This document shows positions 7,645 to 15,227 of a stretch of 26,469 nucleotides of DNA, in pieces (position 1 is the stretch's first letter; each line of letters begins with the position of its first letter). The stretch is from positions 1 to 26,469 of the forward strand of contig JAKQOH010000175.1 of NCBI GenBank assembly GCA_029565415.1. The letters are read 5' to 3'. Under the pieces are notes generated by a model. The model was not told where the DNA came from. It did not search any database and worked only from the letters and a program-made list of their open reading frames with translations. A program made the translations under genes and the position numbers. The DNA comes from Candidatus Rifleibacteriota bacterium (GTDB lineage: Bacteria; Riflebacteria; Ozemobacteria; Ozemobacterales; Ozemobacteraceae).

Positions 7645-8451
7645 ATGATTCCTGCGTATCACCGACCGGCTTCGTCAGCCGAAGCCATTCAACTCAAATC
7701 AAAACTGGGGCCGGGCGCCGTCTTTCTCGCCGGGGGCACCGAGGTGAACAACCTCCACGCCCCCCGTCCCGCCGCTCTCATCGACCTCGCCGGACTCGGT
7801 CTCGACAAGATCGAGACGACGGCCGGCGGGCTGCGCATCGGCGCGCGCGTCACGTTCCAGCAGCTCATCGAGCACGCTGCCGTTCCCGCGTTTCTCAAGA
7901 CCGCGGCGCACCAGATGACCAACCGCAATATCCGCAACGTCGCGACGGTGGGCGGACAGCTCGGCGCGAACAAGTCCTGTGCCGATCTCATTCCGGCTCT
8001 GCTGGTCGCGGAAGCCCGGGTGGCCCTGACCGACCGCGAAATCCCGGTCGAGGCGTTTCTGGCCGGCGCGCCCGAGCTGATTCTTGCCGTCATCGTTCCG
8101 GCCGGCGCCCGCACGTTCGGACTGGCCCACCAGAGCCGCACCGCCTCCGACATCTCGATCGTCACGGCGGCAGCCTCGCTCACCCTCGACGGAGACAAGC
8201 TTCGCCAGCCGCTGCTGGCCATCGGCGGAGTGGCCCCCCATGTCGTGCGGCTGCACGAGGTCGAGAAGAGTCTCGACGGCAAGCCCCTGCCTTCCCCCGA
8301 ACAGATCGAATCCCTCATCGCCGCCGCGGTCCACCCGATCGACGACGTGCGCGGCAGTGCCGCCTACAAGCGCCAGATCGCGGCCGTTCTCGGTGCGCGC
8401 GTGCTGAAAGCTGCGGCAAATCCCTCCGGTTCCAGGAAAGGAGCCCGCTGA
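7645..8451 (+). CDS. ygfM: Molybdenum hydroxylase FAD subunit, YgfM-like
   Basis: This is the FAD-binding partner of the fused 2Fe-2S/Mo protein downstream. It has 268 residues. Flavin-contact loops are LAGGTEVN near residue 28 and TVGGQLGANKSCADLIPALL near 101-120. From memory of the E. coli protein, the start (PAYHRPASSAEAIQLK), LRIGA, and the end (RGSAAYKRQIAAVL) follow YgfM closely, so it is more like YgfM than the FAD subunit of the divergent operon. AGGAGG ends four bases before the ATG. The stop overlaps the start of the next gene by one base (TGATG). It is the first gene of a long plus-strand operon running into the molybdenum and selenium cofactor genes. Confidence 0.92.
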   Translation: MIPAYHRPASSAEAIQLKSKLGPGAVFLAGGTEVNNLHAPRPAALIDLAGLGLDKIETTAGGLRIGARVTFQQLIEHAAVPAFLKTAAHQMTNRNIRNVATVGGQLGANKSCADLIPALLVAEARVALTDREIPVEAFLAGAPELILAVIVPAGARTFGLAHQSRTASDISIVTAAASLTLDGDKLRQPLLAIGGVAPHVVRLHEVEKSLDGKPLPSPEQIESLIAAAVHPIDDVRGSAAYKRQIAAVLGARVLKAAANPSGSRKGAR

Positions 8452-11321
8452 TGTCCATCTCGATCACTCTCAACGGCTCCCCCCGCATTCTCAAGGCCGA
8501 ATCCGGTGAAAACCTGCGAGACGCCCTGCGCCGCGAAGGCATCCTGTCGGTCCGCAACGGCTGCGACGGGGAAGGCACCTGCGGCGCCTGCTCGATCCTC
8601 ATCGACGGCCGCCTGACGAACACCTGTCTGCTGGTCGCGGGCCAGGTCGAAGGCAAACACCTGCGCACCGTCGAAGGGCTGGCCCGGCCGCGCGAGCTGA
8701 ACCACCTCCAGACCGCATTCGTCGATGCCGGCATCGTCCAGTGCGGCTACTGCACCGGCGCCATGCTGATGGCCATCGCCGAACTGCTCGAGAAGGTCGA
8801 ACGCCCGACCCGGGAACAGATCCGGGATGCCCTCTCAGGCGTCTTCTGCCGCTGCACCGGCTACGAGCAGATCTACGGCGCCGTGGAACTGGCGATCGCA
8901 CGCCGCCACGATCCCGCCACGCCGTTCGAGATGCCGAAGTTCCGCGAGGGCATGCGCTACGTCGGCACCGCCCGCGGCAAGATCGACGGTTACCTGCTCG
9001 CCCGCGGCGAGTCGGCCTTCGTCGAGGATCGGGTGCGGCAGGGACACTGCCACCTGAAGATGCTGCCCAGCCCGCACGCGCACGCGTTCATCAAGCGCAT
9101 CGATACCGCCCGCGCCGAGGCGCTTCCCGGCGTTGTCGCCGTGTTCACCTACAAAAACGGCCCTGATGTCTGGTATAACCCGGCCGGCCAGGGCTTCCCC
9201 GAGCCTTCGCCCTACGACCGCCGGATGTTCGACCAGAAGCTGCGCCACGTCGGAGACCGCGTCGCCGCCGTCGTCGCCGAGACACCTGAGGTCGCTTCCG
9301 AAGCCCTGAAGCTGATCGAGGTCGAATACGAGGTGCTGCCCGGCGTTTTCACGATCGACGATGCCAAGCGGCCCGGGGCCCCGATCGTCCATAACGCCCT
9401 CGTCGAATACGTGGTCGGCGCTCCAAAAGATATCGATAGCTATAACAAAAATGTCGATCCGCGCGAAGGGAAGATCATCTACCAGTTCCCGATTCATGCC
9501 GACCCGCGCCGCAACCTCGCGGCGTCGGTCCACGGCGGGATCGGCGACATCGAGAAGGGCTTCGCCGAGGCCGAGGTCGTGTTCGAGCAGACCTACGAGA
9601 CGAGCCAGGTGCAGTGCACCCCCGTCGAGCCCCACATCGCCTACAGCCGCATGGACGGCGACCGCCTGGTCATCCATGCCTCGACGCAGGTGCCGTCGCA
9701 CGTGCGCCGCATCATCGCCCGCATTCTCGGCGTGAAGGAAAACCGCATCCGCGTCGTGAAAGAGCGCGTGGGCGGAGGCTTCGGCGCGAAGCAGGACATG
9801 TGTCTCGAGGAAGTGGCCGCCTGGGCCACCTGGATCACCGGCCGCGACGTGCTGTACCGCTACACGCGTGAGGACGAGTTCATCAACTCGCGCACCCGCC
9901 ACACGATGAAGGTGCGCGTCAAGCTCGGCGCGAAGAACGACGGCCGCCTCACGGCCATCCACATGGACCTCGAGGCCAACACCGGCCCCTACGGCGCCCA
10001 CTGCCTGACCGTGCCGATGAACGCCTGTTCCAAGGCCCTGCCGCTGTTCCTCTGCGACAACGTGCGGTTCGACGTCCATACGTATTACTCGAACATCTCC
10101 CCGACCGGCGCCTACCAGGGCTACGGCGCGCCTCAGGGCTCGTTCGCCCTCCAGCTCGCCGCGGCAGAGATGGCCGAGAAACTCGGCATGGACCAGCTCG
10201 CCTTCCTCGAAAAGAACCGGGTGCGCGAAGGGGTCATGCTCGAGATCCTGCGCTGCCTCGGCGAAGGCCGCGAAGGCACCCCCCAACTCGTCCAGACCTG
10301 CGGCCTAGGGCCGGCCCTCGACCAGGGCAAAAAGCTCATCAACTGGGGGAAGAAAGATGCGAGCGACGATCCCGACGTGAAGACCGGCCAGGGCGTCGTG
10401 ATCATCCAGCAGGGCTCGGGCCTGCCCGGCCTCGACTCGGCGAACGCGGCCATCATGCAGTTCGGCGACGGCACGTTCATGGTGCTGTCGGGCGGCACCG
10501 ACCTCGGAACCGGCCTCGAAACCGTCGCGGTCAAGCTGACCGCCGAGACCCTGAAGGTGCCGATGGAACACGTGGCCGTGCTGGCCGCCGACACCGACTC
10601 GACCCCCTTCGACGTCGGCGCCTACGCCTCGTCCGGCACGTATTTCTCGGGCGGCGCGGCGCTGAACGCGGCCCTGAACATGAAGGCGAAGCTGATCCGG
10701 GAAGCCGCGGACATGCTCCAGGAGCCCGAGAACAACCTCGAGCTCGCCTGGCCCGGTGTGGTCAGGGGGCTTTCCGGTGAGGTCACCTACGAGCAGATCG
10801 CGCGCCGCACGCAGAGCGGCACGGGCCACGGCCAGCTCATCTCGACGGCCCACTTCATCACCGACAAGGGCTCGTTCCCCTACGGCGCCCACTTCTGCGA
10901 GGTCGCCGTCGATACCCGCACCGGCAAAGTATACATCAAGAAATACTACGCCCTGCAGGATGCCGGAACGCCGATCAACCCCGAGCTCGCGCTCGGGCAG
11001 ATCTATGGCGGCGTTCTCAAGACCATCGGTCACAGTCTCTACGAGGAGATGATCTTCGACGAGAAGGGCCGCTGTCTCAACCCGAACTTCATCGACTACA
11101 AGGTGCCGCAGATGGGCGATTTGCCCGAGGATTTCAAGGCCGTTCTCGTCGACACCAACGATCCGTTCGGGCCGATGGGCGCGAAATCGATATCCGAGAT
11201 CTCGTGCAACGGCGCGGCCCCGGTCATCGCCGCCGCCATTCACGACGCGGTCGGCGTCTGGATCCGGAGCTGGCCGTTCACCCCCGAGAAGATCCTGCGG
11301 GCCCTCGGACGGGTTTCGTAA
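8451..11321 (+). CDS. xdhD: Fused 2Fe-2S/Mo-binding selenium-dependent hydroxylase, XdhD-like
   Basis: This is a probable selenium-dependent purine-type dehydrogenase of 956 residues. Residues 1-160 form the two-cluster 2Fe-2S module: Cys38, Cys44, Cys47 and Cys59 (note Cys-x5-Cys instead of the usual x4), then QCGYC and FCRCTGY. From about residue 165 the Mo-binding part follows, with SPHAHAF, GGGFGAKQ, GAYQGYGAPQ, TPFDVGAYAS and GPMGAKSISE with Glu916 as catalytic base. Order, length and many segments match E. coli XdhD, which has the same extra residue in the first cluster loop but has lost the cluster cysteines; here they are intact. The start ATG overlaps the ygfM-like stop; an open frame further upstream is a shadow. 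The exact substrate is unknown; hypoxanthine or another purine is the usual proposal. Confidence 0.94.
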   Translation: MSISITLNGSPRILKAESGENLRDALRREGILSVRNGCDGEGTCGACSILIDGRLTNTCLLVAGQVEGKHLRTVEGLARPRELNHLQTAFVDAGIVQCGYCTGAMLMAIAELLEKVERPTREQIRDALSGVFCRCTGYEQIYGAVELAIARRHDPATPFEMPKFREGMRYVGTARGKIDGYLLARGESAFVEDRVRQGHCHLKMLPSPHAHAFIKRIDTARAEALPGVVAVFTYKNGPDVWYNPAGQGFPEPSPYDRRMFDQKLRHVGDRVAAVVAETPEVASEALKLIEVEYEVLPGVFTIDDAKRPGAPIVHNALVEYVVGAPKDIDSYNKNVDPREGKIIYQFPIHADPRRNLAASVHGGIGDIEKGFAEAEVVFEQTYETSQVQCTPVEPHIAYSRMDGDRLVIHASTQVPSHVRRIIARILGVKENRIRVVKERVGGGFGAKQDMCLEEVAAWATWITGRDVLYRYTREDEFINSRTRHTMKVRVKLGAKNDGRLTAIHMDLEANTGPYGAHCLTVPMNACSKALPLFLCDNVRFDVHTYYSNISPTGAYQGYGAPQGSFALQLAAAEMAEKLGMDQLAFLEKNRVREGVMLEILRCLGEGREGTPQLVQTCGLGPALDQGKKLINWGKKDASDDPDVKTGQGVVIIQQGSGLPGLDSANAAIMQFGDGTFMVLSGGTDLGTGLETVAVKLTAETLKVPMEHVAVLAADTDSTPFDVGAYASSGTYFSGGAALNAALNMKAKLIREAADMLQEPENNLELAWPGVVRGLSGEVTYEQIARRTQSGTGHGQLISTAHFITDKGSFPYGAHFCEVAVDTRTGKVYIKKYYALQDAGTPINPELALGQIYGGVLKTIGHSLYEEMIFDEKGRCLNPNFIDYKVPQMGDLPEDFKAVLVDTNDPFGPMGAKSISEISCNGAAPVIAAAIHDAVGVWIRSWPFTPEKILRALGRVS

Positions 11322-11330
11322 GGAATCAAG

Positions 11331-11900
11331 ATGATCCTGGGGATTCTCCTCGCCGCGGGCGCCTCGCGGCGGATGGGCCGCGACAAGCTCGACCTGCCGT
11401 GGCGGGGAACGACGGTTCTCGGGGCCACGCTCGACCGCTGGGCGGCGGTGCCGGCGCTCGACGAGATCCTGCTCGTCCGGCGGCACGCCGACCCGGCCGG
11501 CCAGCGGCCCCGGGTCCGGCTGCTCGTCAATGACAACGCCGACGAGGGGATGGGCAGTTCGTTCCGGCTGGCCGCCAACGCGTTGCCCCCCGACACCGAA
11601 GCGGTGGTCTTCGGCTTTGCGGACATGCCGGAGATCACCCCGGCCACCATCGCCGCTCTCATCGCCGCCTGGCGCCCGCTCGGCCCGCGCGCAATCGTCG
11701 CGCCGGTCTTCGGCGGGAAACGCGGCCACCCGGTGGTGTTCGGCGCCGATCATTTCCCCACTCTGCGGGAGTTGGCCGGCGACCAGGGCGGCCGGGCCAT
11801 TCTCCAGCGGCATGCCGCCGATCTGGCGCTCGTTCCCGTCGACGATCCGGGCGTGACTTTCGATCTCGACACACCCGCCGACCTGGAGGCACGGTCATGA
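11331..11900 (+). CDS. mocA: Molybdopterin cytidylyltransferase, MocA type
   Basis: This MobA/MocA-like nucleotidyltransferase joins CMP from CTP to molybdopterin, the cofactor form used by bacterial xanthine dehydrogenase-family enzymes. It has 189 residues. The nucleotide-binding start is LLAAGASRRMGRDKL (residues 6-20), followed by FGFADMPEITP near residue 94 (metal-binding Asp) and GGKRGHPVVF near residue 126. The CTP preference is inferred from GASRRMG and from its place between the hydroxylase and yqeB; E. coli mocA (ygfJ) lies next to yqeB, yqeC and xdhD. It begins nine bases after the xdhD-like stop and overlaps yqeB by four bases (ATGA). Confidence 0.92.
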   Translation: MILGILLAAGASRRMGRDKLDLPWRGTTVLGATLDRWAAVPALDEILLVRRHADPAGQRPRVRLLVNDNADEGMGSSFRLAANALPPDTEAVVFGFADMPEITPATIAALIAAWRPLGPRAIVAPVFGGKRGHPVVFGADHFPTLRELAGDQGGRAILQRHAADLALVPVDDPGVTFDLDTPADLEARS

Positions 11901-12685
11901 AGGTTCTCATCCTCGGAGCGGGCGAGCTGGCCAGCGCCGTGGCGCACCGGCTGTTCCGAGCGGGGTTCACCGTTGCCATGACCGAAGTGAGCGAGCCGCT
12001 CGCGATCCGGCGGGCCGTCTCCTTCTGCAGCGCCGTCTGGGAGGGTGAGATCGAGGTGGAAGGCGTCCGCGGCCGGCGGCGGGAACCCGGTGTACCGCTT
12101 CCCGACGAACTCGACCACGTCGCCATCGTCATCGATCCCGAGGCAACCCTTCTGGCCACGTGGCACCCCGAGGCCCTGGTCGATGCGCGGCTTCTCAAGC
12201 GCCCTCATGCGACATCCATCGCCCAGGCGCCGCTGGTCATCAGTCTTGGCCCCGGTGCCGTCTGTGGCCGCGATGCCCACCTCGTCGTCGAAACCCATCG
12301 GGGCCACGATCTCGGCCGCCTGATCGAAACGGGCAGCGCGGCCGTAGATACCGGCATTCCCGGAAGTATCGGCGGCCTCACGGCCGAACGGGTGTTGCGC
12401 GCGCCGTCCGCCGGCCGTGTCCGCACCGCCAGAACCATCGGCGATCGGGTGCAGGCGGGCGATCCGGTGGCGTGGATCGGCGAAGAACCCGTGCGGACCC
12501 CGATCGCAGGGGTGCTTCGCGGCATCCTTCACGACGGCCTGCTGGCCACGCCGAACCTGAAACTGGCCGATGTCGATCCGCGCGGCGAAGTTCGCGCCTG
12601 TTTCACCCTGTCCGACAAAAGCCGCACGATCAGCGGCGCCGTCCTGGAAGCGGTGTTGAACCGATTCCGCCTGGTCGGTCGATGA
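11897..12685 (+). CDS. yqeB: Selenium-dependent Mo-cofactor biosynthesis protein YqeB
   Basis: YqeB is a marker of selenium-dependent molybdenum hydroxylases and is thought to help place selenium on the molybdenum cofactor; its biochemistry is not fully known. The protein has 262 residues. It opens with a Rossmann-like loop, LILGAGELASAVAHRL (residues 4-19), continues with SLGPGAVCGRDAHLVVETHRG near residues 115-135, and has a GSIGG-x-TAERVLRAP segment near 155, all typical of the family. The YqeB N-terminus resembles the XdhC/CoxI maturation factors. The gene is coupled by ATGA overlaps to mocA before it and yqeC after it. Confidence 0.93.
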   Translation: MKVLILGAGELASAVAHRLFRAGFTVAMTEVSEPLAIRRAVSFCSAVWEGEIEVEGVRGRRREPGVPLPDELDHVAIVIDPEATLLATWHPEALVDARLLKRPHATSIAQAPLVISLGPGAVCGRDAHLVVETHRGHDLGRLIETGSAAVDTGIPGSIGGLTAERVLRAPSAGRVRTARTIGDRVQAGDPVAWIGEEPVRTPIAGVLRGILHDGLLATPNLKLADVDPRGEVRACFTLSDKSRTISGAVLEAVLNRFRLVGR

Positions 12686-13365
12686 ACGCCTTTCTCGAAT
12701 ACGGGGATATCTGGCTCATCGGCGGCGGCGGCAAGACGACGCTGATGTTCCGGCTCGCCTCCGCCTGGGCCGCGCGCGGGGAGCGCGTGATCTGCACCAC
12801 CACGACGAAGATCTGGCCCCATGAAACGAGCGCATGCCCCGACGTGCGGATCGGGGATTTCCCTTCGATCGTCACCGGCCTGCGCGAGCGGCCGGCTCCG
12901 ATGATCGTGGTCGTAAGCCGCCTCGAGCAAGGCAAGTGTCACGGGTTTTCCGCCGAAGAGGCTTTCTCTCTCAAGCCATACGCCCGTCGCCTGATCGTCG
13001 AAGCCGACGGCTCGGCCGAGCGGCCGATCAAGGCCCACGCGCCGCACGAACCGGTCGTCGCAGCCGGAGCGTCCTGCGTCATTGGCGTGGTCGGCGGCTG
13101 GTGCGTCGGAGCGCCTCTCGATGCCGTGCATGTCCATCGCCCCGAGCGGTTTTCCGCCATCACCGGCCGGCCCATCGGGGAAACGGTCACGGCGGAAGAC
13201 GTAGCCCGCGTGATTCTCGACGATGCAGGCTGGATCCATGCCGTGCCGCCCGGAGCCGCTTTTCATGTCGTCGTCACCGGTGCCGACGGCGGCATCGTTG
13301 CGGCGCTCTCCGCCCATCCGAAGGCCGGCAAGCTCACCGGAATCCATCACGCGCCGAAAGACTAA
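12682..13365 (+). CDS. yqeC: Selenium-dependent hydroxylase accessory protein YqeC
   Basis: YqeC is a P-loop accessory protein that co-occurs with selenium-dependent molybdenum hydroxylases; its exact reaction is unknown. The protein has 227 residues. A Walker A-like loop, IGGGGKTTLM, lies at residues 13-22, then TTTTKIW near 38, and the family signature VEADGSAERPIKAHAPHEPV near 112-131. A second conserved block, HRPERFSAITGRPIGE, follows near 152. It overlaps yqeB by four bases. Its TAA stop is followed at once by an A/T-rich patch, which may separate the cofactor genes from the selenium-supply genes that follow. Confidence 0.93.
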   Translation: MNAFLEYGDIWLIGGGGKTTLMFRLASAWAARGERVICTTTTKIWPHETSACPDVRIGDFPSIVTGLRERPAPMIVVVSRLEQGKCHGFSAEEAFSLKPYARRLIVEADGSAERPIKAHAPHEPVVAAGASCVIGVVGGWCVGAPLDAVHVHRPERFSAITGRPIGETVTAEDVARVILDDAGWIHAVPPGAAFHVVVTGADGGIVAALSAHPKAGKLTGIHHAPKD

Positions 13366-13400
13366 TATAATATTATATGATATATTTTTATCCGCTTTAT
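13365..13400 (+). promoter_or_regulatory. A/T-rich island with perfect -10 box and 14-bp palindrome
   Basis: Just after the yqeC stop, bases 13365-13378 form the palindrome ATATAATATTATAT, which contains TATAAT (13366-13371), a perfect sigma-70 -10 box. No good -35 box stands at the right distance. A T-run (ATATTTTTATCC) follows. The patch contrasts sharply with its G+C-rich surroundings. It may be an internal promoter for the yedF-selD genes, a regulator site or a weak terminator; the sequence alone does not decide. Confidence 0.4.
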
Positions 13401-13479
13401 GGTACGCCGACCGAGCAGGATCGGCGAGAGCCGTGATGATGGTGCTATCACGCGAACTTGTTCGAACGGGAGTGCCGGG

Positions 13480-14091
13480 GTGAGCGAAAAACAGATCGAT
13501 GCACGCGGACTGATGTGCCCAAAACCGTTGATCCTGGTCAAAAAGGCCCTGGGCGAGATGCCACCCGGCGGGCAGATCGAGGTTCTTCTCGACAACGCGA
13601 CGGCCCGAGACAACGTGGTGCGTTTCCTTCAGGATTACGGCTGCAAGCCTGTCTGCACGGAAACAGAGGGGATGTTCACCCTTCGTACCACGGTCGTGAC
13701 GCCCCCCGTCGCCGCCCCCCGTCCCGAAGAGCATTGCCGGCCTGACGGTGCATCCCGCCCCTACGTCCTCGTGTTGAACCGCCCTTTCATGGGCACCGGA
13801 AGCGAGGAACTGGGAAAGATCCTGATGCAGGCGTGCATCAATTCGATCAGGGAGACGACGCCGCTGCCTTCCGCCATTCTGTTCTACAATGCCGGCGTGA
13901 ACCTGGCTTGCGAAAATTCCCCGGTGCTGCCCGCCCTCCGCGATCTCGAGTCACGGGGGATACGGATGCTGGTATGCGGCACCTGTCTCGACTATTTCGA
14001 CCTGAAACAGAACCTGCTCGTCGGCCGCGTCTCCAACATGTATGACATCATGCAGACCATCGCCTCGGCCGGCACGGTTTTCGCTCCGTAA
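13480..14091 (+). CDS. yedF: Sulfurtransferase-like selenium metabolism protein YedF
   Basis: This TusA/DsrE-type two-domain protein is linked with selenium use and is proposed to carry sulfur or selenium on cysteine. It has 203 residues from the GTG at 13480, which follows GGGAG by seven bases; an in-frame ATG at 13399 would add 27 residues unlike the family. Residues 1-72 are the TusA-like (SirA) domain with DARGLMCPKPLI, Cys13 being the carrier. A Pro-rich linker follows, then a DsrE-like domain from about residue 93 (VLVLNRPFMGTGSEELGKIL) with the conserved VCGTCLDYF near residue 168. Its neighbours are a class V aminotransferase and SelD, which fits a role in handing selenium to SelD or to the Mo cofactor. 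Confidence 0.93.
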   Translation: MSEKQIDARGLMCPKPLILVKKALGEMPPGGQIEVLLDNATARDNVVRFLQDYGCKPVCTETEGMFTLRTTVVTPPVAAPRPEEHCRPDGASRPYVLVLNRPFMGTGSEELGKILMQACINSIRETTPLPSAILFYNAGVNLACENSPVLPALRDLESRGIRMLVCGTCLDYFDLKQNLLVGRVSNMYDIMQTIASAGTVFAP

Positions 14092-14102
14092 GGGAACCCA
14101 GA

Positions 14103-15227
14103 TTGTATATCAATACATATTTCGACAACGGCGCCACCTCGTTTCCCAAGCCGCCCGATGTTGCCCGGGCGACGAGCCGGTATCTCGCGGAGCTGGGCGG
14201 GCCGTATGGGCGCAGCGCCTATCCGCGAGCCGTCGAGGTCAGCCGCACGCTCGAAGCCGCCCGGGACCGCCTGGCCGCGCTGCTGGGTATCGGCCGGCCC
14301 GAGCTTCTGGCGTTCCAGCCCAATGCCACGACCGGCCTGAATCTCGTGTTGCAGGGCTTCCTGCGCCCGGGCGACGAGGTGCTGGTCTCACCGCTCGAGC
14401 ATCACGCCGTCACGCGGCCTCTGGCAGCTCTGCAGCGGCTTCGGGGTATCACCTGGCGCATGCTGCCCGCCGAACCGGACGGAATGGTACAGGTCGGCGA
14501 GATCCGTCACGTCCTCACCCCGCGCACCCGCCTGGTGGTCGTCAACCACCAGAGCAACGTGAACGGCCTCATCCAGCCCCTGCGGGAAATCCGCAACGCG
14601 TGCGGCGAGATTCCCGTGCTGGTCGATGCCGCCCAGTCGGCCGGGGCGACGGAACTGCGCATCGATGACTGGAAGCTCGACTTCGTGGCGTTCACGGGCC
14701 ACAAGAGCCTGCTGGGCCCCACCGGAACGGGCGGCGTGTTCCTTCGTCGACCCGAAGAGGTGGAGCCCCTCGTCTACGGCGGCACCGGCAGTGTTTCGGA
14801 AACCACCTCCATGCCCTCGTTTGCCCCCGATCTCTTTGAGGCGGGCACCGGCAACATCGCCGGGATCTTCGGTCTGCTGGCGGCCGTCGAGCACCCTCCG
14901 GCCCCGGGCCACACCCGCCGGGAATACCTGGCCTTCATCGATGCCGTGGCCGCGCTTCCGGGAGTGACCGTGCTTCGAGCCGCAGATCCCGAGCGACAGG
15001 GGAACCTGTTCTCGTTCCGGCACGCCCGGCTCGATCCGTCTGTAATTGCCACCAGCCTCAACGAGCGGTTCGGCATCGAGGTGCGGGCGGGTCTGCACTG
15101 TGCGCCGCTCGCCCACCAGACGCTGGGATCGTTTCCCACGGGCGCGGTCCGGCTGGCCCCTTCCCGTCTTCACACGCCTGCCGAGTTCGAGTTTCTGCTG
15201 CGCGCCCTGCGGGAGATTCTTGCATGA
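14103..15227 (+). CDS. Class V aminotransferase, cysteine desulfurase/selenocysteine lyase family
   Basis: This PLP enzyme is likely to remove sulfur or selenium from cysteine or selenocysteine and hold it on an active-site cysteine. It has 374 residues. The start is TTG at 14103, with AAGGGAA about seven bases upstream and YFDNGATSFPKP where the family begins. Key residues are His100 (LEHHAVTRPL), Asp175 with Gln178 (VLVDAAQSAG), Lys201 for the PLP Schiff base (FTGHKSLLGPTGTGG), and Cys333 in the catalytic loop RAGLHCAPLAH. It resembles the subfamily of Enterococcus faecalis EF2568, which is found beside orphan selD genes. It lies 11 bases after yedF and overlaps the selD fusion by four. Whether cysteine or selenocysteine is preferred cannot be read here. 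Confidence 0.9.
   Translation: MYINTYFDNGATSFPKPPDVARATSRYLAELGGPYGRSAYPRAVEVSRTLEAARDRLAALLGIGRPELLAFQPNATTGLNLVLQGFLRPGDEVLVSPLEHHAVTRPLAALQRLRGITWRMLPAEPDGMVQVGEIRHVLTPRTRLVVVNHQSNVNGLIQPLREIRNACGEIPVLVDAAQSAGATELRIDDWKLDFVAFTGHKSLLGPTGTGGVFLRRPEEVEPLVYGGTGSVSETTSMPSFAPDLFEAGTGNIAGIFGLLAAVEHPPAPGHTRREYLAFIDAVAALPGVTVLRAADPERQGNLFSFRHARLDPSVIATSLNERFGIEVRAGLHCAPLAHQTLGSFPTGAVRLAPSRLHTPAEFEFLLRALREILA

Noticed and set aside
7623..8450. Upstream extension of the xdhD-like frame
   Set aside because: It is open by chance but fully overlaps the ygfM-like gene in another frame and reads as Arg/Pro-rich shadow. The ATG at 8451 begins the 2Fe-2S domain.
8835..10286. Minus-strand open frame of 483 codons opposite the xdhD-like gene
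   Set aside because: It is a shadow of a gene with full 2Fe-2S and Mo motifs; the antisense product has no recognisable fold.
10305..11813. Minus-strand open frame of 502 codons opposite xdhD and mocA
   Set aside because: It spans the junction of two well-supported plus-strand genes and has a composition typical of G+C-rich shadows.
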